Positions 60,151 to 64,000 of a DNA stretch of 64,000 nt are shown here, one piece after another; the stretch's first letter is position 1, and the number at the start of each line of letters is the position of its first letter. The stretch comes from Streptomyces olivochromogenes (GTDB lineage: Bacteria > Actinomycetota > Actinomycetes > Streptomycetales > Streptomycetaceae). Location: contig NZ_KQ948468.1 of NCBI RefSeq assembly GCF_001514115.1, positions 1-64,000 on the forward strand. The letters run 5' to 3'. The translations under genes and the position numbers were made by a program. Under the pieces are notes generated by a model that made no database searches, had not been told where the DNA came from, and saw nothing but the letters and a program-made list of their open reading frames with translations.

Positions 60151-60972
60151 GTGCCCGACAGCCGTGTGCCGCGCCCTCGGCGCTTTCTCGTCTGCGAACC
60201 CAGACACTTCGCCGTGCAGTACGCGATCAATCCCTGGATGCATCCCGACGCCGACGTGGACGTCGATCTGGCCCGTGACCAGTGGGCGGCGCTGATCGGC
60301 GCCTACCGGGCCCACGGCCACACCGTGGACACCGTGGAGCCGGTGGCGGATCTCCCGGACATGGTGTTCGCGGCGAACTCCGCGCTCGTCCTGGCGGGCC
60401 GGGTCTTCGGCTCGTACTTCCACGCGCCCGAGCGCCGCCCCGAGTCCACCGCGTACGAGACCTGGTTCAAGGCGGCCGGTTTCGACGTCTACCGTCCCGA
60501 ATCCGTCTGCGAGGGCGAGGGCGACCTCGTCCCGGTGGGCCGGTACGTGCTGGCAGGCACCGGATTCCGGACGACCCCCGAGGCGCACCGCGAGGTGCAG
60601 GAGTTCTTCGGCGTCCCGGTGGTCAGCCTCCAGCTGGTGGACCCGCGCTTCTACCATCTGGACACGGCACTCTTCGTCCTGGACGACGGGCCCGAGGCGA
60701 ACATCGCGTACTACCCGGAGGCGTTCTCGCCCGGCAGTCGCGAGGTCCTGGCCCGGCTCTTCCCGGACGCGGTGCTCGCGACCCGTGAGGACGCGTTCAC
60801 CTTCGGCCTGAACTCCGTCTCCGACGGCCGCCACGTGTTCATCGCGCCGCGCGCCGAGGCCCTCGCCGACCGGCTCGCCCGCCACGGCTACGTCCCCGTC
60901 CCCGTCGACCTCTCCGAGTTCCACAAGGCCGGCGGTGGCATCAAGTGCTGCACCCAGGAGATCCGCTCATGA
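60151..60972 (+). CDS. Dimethylarginine dimethylaminohydrolase (DDAH) family amidinohydrolase
   Basis: A 273-residue guanidino-group-modifying enzyme. The active site is formed by His in DPRFYHLDTALF and Cys near the end in GGGIKCCTQEI, with acidic residues in DLPDMVFAANSAL. It hydrolyses dimethylarginine or a related guanidino compound to citrulline and amine. GTG 60151, preceded by GGAGG, is used because the family begins at about PRPRRFLVCEP. Its TGA overlaps the ornithine aminotransferase ATG. Confidence 0.9.
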   Translation: MPDSRVPRPRRFLVCEPRHFAVQYAINPWMHPDADVDVDLARDQWAALIGAYRAHGHTVDTVEPVADLPDMVFAANSALVLAGRVFGSYFHAPERRPESTAYETWFKAAGFDVYRPESVCEGEGDLVPVGRYVLAGTGFRTTPEAHREVQEFFGVPVVSLQLVDPRFYHLDTALFVLDDGPEANIAYYPEAFSPGSREVLARLFPDAVLATREDAFTFGLNSVSDGRHVFIAPRAEALADRLARHGYVPVPVDLSEFHKAGGGIKCCTQEIRS

Positions 60973-62219
60973 CCGCTCCCGCCCGTACGCGTCCGTCCTC
61001 CGCCGCCGGTCCGCGCTCCTCCGCCGACCTGATCCGCGCCGAGGAGCCCGTCCTCGCGCACAACTACCACCCGCTTCCCGTGGTCGTCGCCCACGCCGAG
61101 GGCACCTGGGTCGAGGACGTCGAGGGCCACCGTTACCTCGACATGCTGGCGGGCTACTCGGCCCTCAACTTCGGCCACCGCAACCCGGTGCTGATCGACG
61201 CGGCCCACCGCCAGCTGGACCGGCTGACGCTCACCTCGCGCGCCTTCCACAACGACCGGCTGGCCCAGTTCGCCGAGTCACTGGCCGAGTTGACCGGCCT
61301 GGACATGGTCCTGCCGATGAACACGGGCGCGGAGGCGGTGGAGAGCGCCATCAAGGTGGCCCGCAAGTGGGCGTACGAGGTGAAGGGCGTCGCACCGGAC
61401 CGGGCGACGATCGTGGTGGCCGCGGACAACTTCCACGGCCGTACGACGACGATCGTGAGCTTCTCGACGGACGAGACGGCCCGCGCCGGCTTCGGCCCCT
61501 TCACCCCGGGCTTCCGCGTCGTCCCGTACAACGACCTCGCCGCGCTGGAAGCGGCCGTCGACGAGACCACCGCGGCCGTGTTGATCGAGCCCATCCAGGG
61601 CGAGGCGGGCGTCGTCATCCCGGACGACGGCTACCTGACCGGAGTCCGGGAGCTGACCCGGCGCGCCGGCTGTCTGTTCATCGCGGACGAGATCCAGTCC
61701 GGCCTGGGCCGCACCGGCACCACGCTCGCCGTGGAGCACGAGGACGTCGTCCCCGACCTGCTCCTCCTGGGCAAGGCACTCGGCGGCGGCATCGTGCCGG
61801 TGTCGGCGGTGGTCGGCCGCCGGGACGTGCTCGGGGTGCTGCGGCCCGGTGAGCACGGCTCGACCTTCGGCGGCAATCCGCTGGCCGCGGCGGTCGGCTC
61901 CGCGGTCGTCGGACTCCTGGAGACCGGTGAATACCAGAGCAGGGCGGCCGAGTTGGGCGTGGTCCTGCGCAGTGGCCTGACGGCGCTCGTGGGCCGGGGC
62001 GTGGAGGGCTTCCGCTCTCGCGGGCTGTGGGCGGGCGTCGACATCGACCCGGCCATCGGCACCGGGCGCGAGATCAGCGAGGGCCTGATGCGCGAGGGAG
62101 TTCTGGTCAAGGACACCCACGGATCGACGATCCGACTGGCCCCGCCGTTGACCATCACCGGTGAGGAGCTCCAGTCCGCCCTGGGCGCCTTGGAGAAGGT
62201 GCTGTCACAGGGGGTCTGA
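60969..62219 (+). CDS. rocD: Ornithine--oxo-acid aminotransferase
   Basis: A 416-residue PLP enzyme that converts ornithine to glutamate semialdehyde. The PLP lysine is in LLLLGKALGGGIV, the aspartate in FIADEIQSGLGRTG; the substrate strand NYHPLPVVV and the GYSALNFGH stretch are typical of ornithine delta-aminotransferase. ATG 60969 overlaps the DDAH gene's stop (ATGA), so both are made together and form a short arginine/ornithine path. Confidence 0.94.
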   Translation: MTAPARTRPSSAAGPRSSADLIRAEEPVLAHNYHPLPVVVAHAEGTWVEDVEGHRYLDMLAGYSALNFGHRNPVLIDAAHRQLDRLTLTSRAFHNDRLAQFAESLAELTGLDMVLPMNTGAEAVESAIKVARKWAYEVKGVAPDRATIVVAADNFHGRTTTIVSFSTDETARAGFGPFTPGFRVVPYNDLAALEAAVDETTAAVLIEPIQGEAGVVIPDDGYLTGVRELTRRAGCLFIADEIQSGLGRTGTTLAVEHEDVVPDLLLLGKALGGGIVPVSAVVGRRDVLGVLRPGEHGSTFGGNPLAAAVGSAVVGLLETGEYQSRAAELGVVLRSGLTALVGRGVEGFRSRGLWAGVDIDPAIGTGREISEGLMREGVLVKDTHGSTIRLAPPLTITGEELQSALGALEKVLSQGV

Positions 62220-62458
62220 CACCGGCACCGGACGTCGGCGGCGGCGGCAGCCGACGCGGTGGGCACGCGTGCCTCCGCCGAGATGCCGCCGCCGTTCACC
62301 GACTGCGCCGAACGGGCGGAGCGGCTGCACCGGGACGGCGCCGAGGTCACCTTCGGCGCCGTCTGTGAACTCGGCCCGTCCGCCCGCGGCCAGTTGCCCG
62401 GCGACACCCTCGACGAGCAGAGCGGCCGTCCCTTGAGGAAACGCCTCACTCGGCCCCC

Positions 62459-62803
62459 TCACTCGGCGGTGAGCTCCGCGAGTTGCTCGGCCGCTGTCGT
62501 GCTGCCCTGGTCGGCGAGGCGTTTCAGCTCGTCCATGTTGTCCAGTTCGGTGGCGAGTTCGATCAGCTGGTCGGTGGCCGTGGCGTTGCCGCGGTCCGAA
62601 AGGCGGCGCAGTTCTTGGAGGTCGCCCTGCTCTGCGGCGAGTTGGATGAGCTCGTCGGTCGCGGTGGGGTTGCCCGCGTCCGCGAGGCGGCGCAGTTCCA
62701 ACAGATCGCCGAGTTCGGTGGCGAGTTCGATCAGCTCGTCGGTCGCGGAGGTGTCGCCGTGCTCGGCGCGTTCCCGCAGGGCAGACAGGTCGGGCTCGGT
62801 CAT
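62459..62803 (-). CDS. Helical-repeat protein (about 29-residue repeats)
   Basis: A 114-residue protein built of four copies of a unit of the form ATDELIELATELGDLLELRR followed by LADAGN. The units align almost without gaps, so the protein should form a right-handed helical stack, rather as Sel1-like or leucine-rich variant repeats do. No signal or membrane helix. Such stacks bind proteins. The corresponding DNA repeats are visible too (GATCAGCTCGTCGGTC-like blocks at about 87-base spacing). Possibly in one transcript with the GbsR-like gene 58 bases upstream. Confidence 0.75.
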   Translation of the reverse strand: MTEPDLSALRERAEHGDTSATDELIELATELGDLLELRRLADAGNPTATDELIQLAAEQGDLQELRRLSDRGNATATDQLIELATELDNMDELKRLADQGSTTAAEQLAELTAE

Positions 62804-62861
62804 GACGGGCAACCTCTCCGTGGTTTCGTTCCGGGACCGGCCGGCCCCGGACCTTGTGCGG

Positions 62862-63359
62862 TTACGCGCCGGGGCCGGGCAGCTTTCCCGAGGCGCGCAG
62901 CGTGTCGCGGTGTGCGTGCCACTCGTCCACCAGCCTGGGCAGGCGGTCGGCCAGGAACTCGGCCAGTGCGACCATCTCTTCGAGTGGCGCGCGCCGCTGC
63001 GGTGGAGCGTCGGCGAGCAGCGCCAGCCCCTCCCGGAACAGCGCCGCATGCTCCTTGTGGATGGCGGAGTCGAAGTTCTGCGGCTGCCGACTGGCCGGAT
63101 CCAGGCTCACCCGGTCCATACGCTCGCCGGCGGCACGCGTGCGCCGCGCCGTCCCGTAGTTCTCGAGCAGCTTCACCGCGCCGGTGATGGCACTCCGGCT
63201 CGCCAGCAGCGCCTGGCTCAGCTCGTCGATCGTCTGATGAGGCGGATCACAGACGAGCAGGTACCCCAACAGGCGCCCGGCCATCGGCGGAAAACCGTAT
63301 TGGCGGGCATAGAACCGCCCGACATGGTCGGCGAAGATCAGCTGGCTGTCACTCGGCAC
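62862..63359 (-). CDS. GbsR/MarR-family regulator
   Basis: A 165-residue winged-helix protein with the GbsR-like N-terminus (FADHVGRFYARQYGFPPMAGR), HTH at about 40-85 (QTIDELSQALLASRSAITGAV) and a C-terminal dimer helix. GTG 63359 leaves a 14-bp-arm operator in front; ATG 63392 would place that dyad inside the gene and is less likely. Probably autoregulated. Confidence 0.85.
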   Translation of the reverse strand: MPSDSQLIFADHVGRFYARQYGFPPMAGRLLGYLLVCDPPHQTIDELSQALLASRSAITGAVKLLENYGTARRTRAAGERMDRVSLDPASRQPQNFDSAIHKEHAALFREGLALLADAPPQRRAPLEEMVALAEFLADRLPRLVDEWHAHRDTLRASGKLPGPGA

Positions 63360-63381
63360 ATCGCCAAACCTAGCACTCTTG

Positions 63382-63413
63382 ACTGAGATGACACAGATTT
63401 GTGTCATCTCAGT
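63382..63413. promoter_or_regulatory. Perfect 14-bp inverted repeat, probable operator
   Basis: ACTGAGATGACACA (63382-63395), a GATT spacer, and its exact complement TGTGTCATCTCAGT (63400-63413), 22 bases upstream of the regulator's GTG. A 26-base tandem duplication (63405-63430 and 63431-63456) begins in the right arm and repeats CATCTCAGTG. Confidence 0.8.
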
Positions 63414-63465
63414 GGCGGACGACGGCAAAGCATCTCAGTGCAGGGCGACGGCAAAGAGGGGCTGT

Positions 63466-63873
63466 TCAGTCGATGACCGCGGTGGCTTCGACCTCCACCA
63501 GATGGTCGGGTACGTCCAGTGCCGCCACGCCGATCAGCGTGCCCGGCGCCATCGGGGTGATCCCCAGCTTCGCGGAGGCCCGCGCGACTCCCTCCAGGAA
63601 CAGGGGCATCTTGTCGGGGGTCCAGTCGACGACGTAGACGGTCAGCTTCGCCACGTCGTCGAAGGAGGCGCCGGCCTCGGCCAGTGCGGTGCCGACGTTG
63701 AGGTAGCTCCGCTCGACCTGCGCGGCGAGGTCGCCTTCGCCGACCGTGACCCCCTCGGCGTCCCAGGCGACCTGCCCGGCGATGAAGACCAGCTTCGACC
63801 CGGTCGCGATCGACACCTGCCGGTACACCGGGATCTTCGGCAATCCACTGGGGTTCACCAGGGTGATGGCCAT
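63466..63873 (-). CDS. RidA-family (YjgF/YER057c/UK114) protein
   Basis: A 135-residue RidA-fold protein: KLVFIAGQVAWDAEG, the trimer interface, LTVYVVDWTPDK, and the ending HLVEVEATAVID. Canonical RidA enzymes carry Arg in a conserved RxV near the end (Arg105) to bind the enamine carboxylate; here the corresponding place reads IGVAALDVPDHLVEVE and Arg is absent, so it is probably a RidA paralogue (Rid4-7 kind) with another role. ATG 63873 follows AGGAGGCAGGCAGC. Lies upstream of the GbsR-like gene. Confidence 0.88.
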   Translation of the reverse strand: MAITLVNPSGLPKIPVYRQVSIATGSKLVFIAGQVAWDAEGVTVGEGDLAAQVERSYLNVGTALAEAGASFDDVAKLTVYVVDWTPDKMPLFLEGVARASAKLGITPMAPGTLIGVAALDVPDHLVEVEATAVID

Positions 63874-64000
63874 GCTGCCTGCCTCCTTGTCATGAGCGCC
63901 CTTGGGCTCGCGTCCACCGAGCCAAGAGGCCCGCGGTCTCTTGTGGTTACTCGGGAACTGTAAGAGAGTGGCCGCTGACCTGGAAGAACGCACTTTTCAG

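Overview
The window is high-GC actinobacterial DNA and almost certainly comes from a Streptomyces. Evidence: strong third-position G/C bias; many GTG starts and ATGA/GTGA gene overlaps; SARP/AfsR-type regulators; the rppA-cyp158-momA pigment operon; PknB-type Ser/Thr kinases; and several short streptomycete-type hypothetical proteins. No rRNA, tRNA or CRISPR array was seen.

Region 1 (1-15.9 kb) is an accessory block read leftward, apparently a partly decayed natural-product cluster. It encodes the whole route from GTP to preQ0 (FolE, QueD, QueE, QueC) but neither queF nor tgt, so the 7-deazaguanine is probably used in a small molecule rather than in tRNA. Mixed with these genes are three different Fe(II)/2-oxoglutarate oxygenases (PF10014-type, isopenicillin-N-synthase-like, aspartyl-hydroxylase-like), an ATP-grasp ligase and a SAM methyltransferase. 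At the left edge are a LysK-like M20 hydrolase (broken) and the first 65 codons of what looks like a LysX-type ligase, which suggests amino-group-carrier-protein (LysW-like) amino-acid assembly. Two SARP regulators sit in and beside the block, and a 51-aa secreted-type peptide gene preceded by three decamer repeats lies between them. The MFS exporter, an ABC ATPase, a LuxR regulator and the M20 hydrolase are all damaged.

Region 2 (15.9-19 kb) is a boundary of gene debris: an IS6-type transposase remnant, an SDR broken at both ends and the C-terminal scrap of an LLM-class oxidoreductase. Region 3 (19-31 kb) carries a TetR-controlled cupin/hydrolase/MFS cassette, a membrane Ser/Thr kinase with a possible lectin-like ectodomain, a translationally coupled DUF3500-HupE/UreJ pair, a DUF779 protein, a secreted phosphodiester glycosidase and a Tat-exported phosphodiesterase.

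Region 4 (31-46 kb) has an acyl-CoA dehydrogenase/quinone oxidoreductase operon, an XRE-cupin regulator divergent from a flavoprotein, a LigB-type DNA ligase with a NUDIX hydrolase and an aldehyde dehydrogenase, a TenA-like protein, the rppA-P450-cupin operon for THN/flaviolin pigment, and another acyl-CoA dehydrogenase divergent from a TetR gene. Region 5 (46-64 kb) is mostly core: def, murT-gatD, pfkA, ctaG, a kinase locus, a LytTR/LytS two-component system enclosing an acetate/pyruvate-type symporter with a DUF485 partner, an Lrp regulator with DDAH and ornithine aminotransferase, a helical-repeat protein, a GbsR/MarR regulator and a RidA protein. This part is rich in short tandem and inverted repeats at gene junctions.
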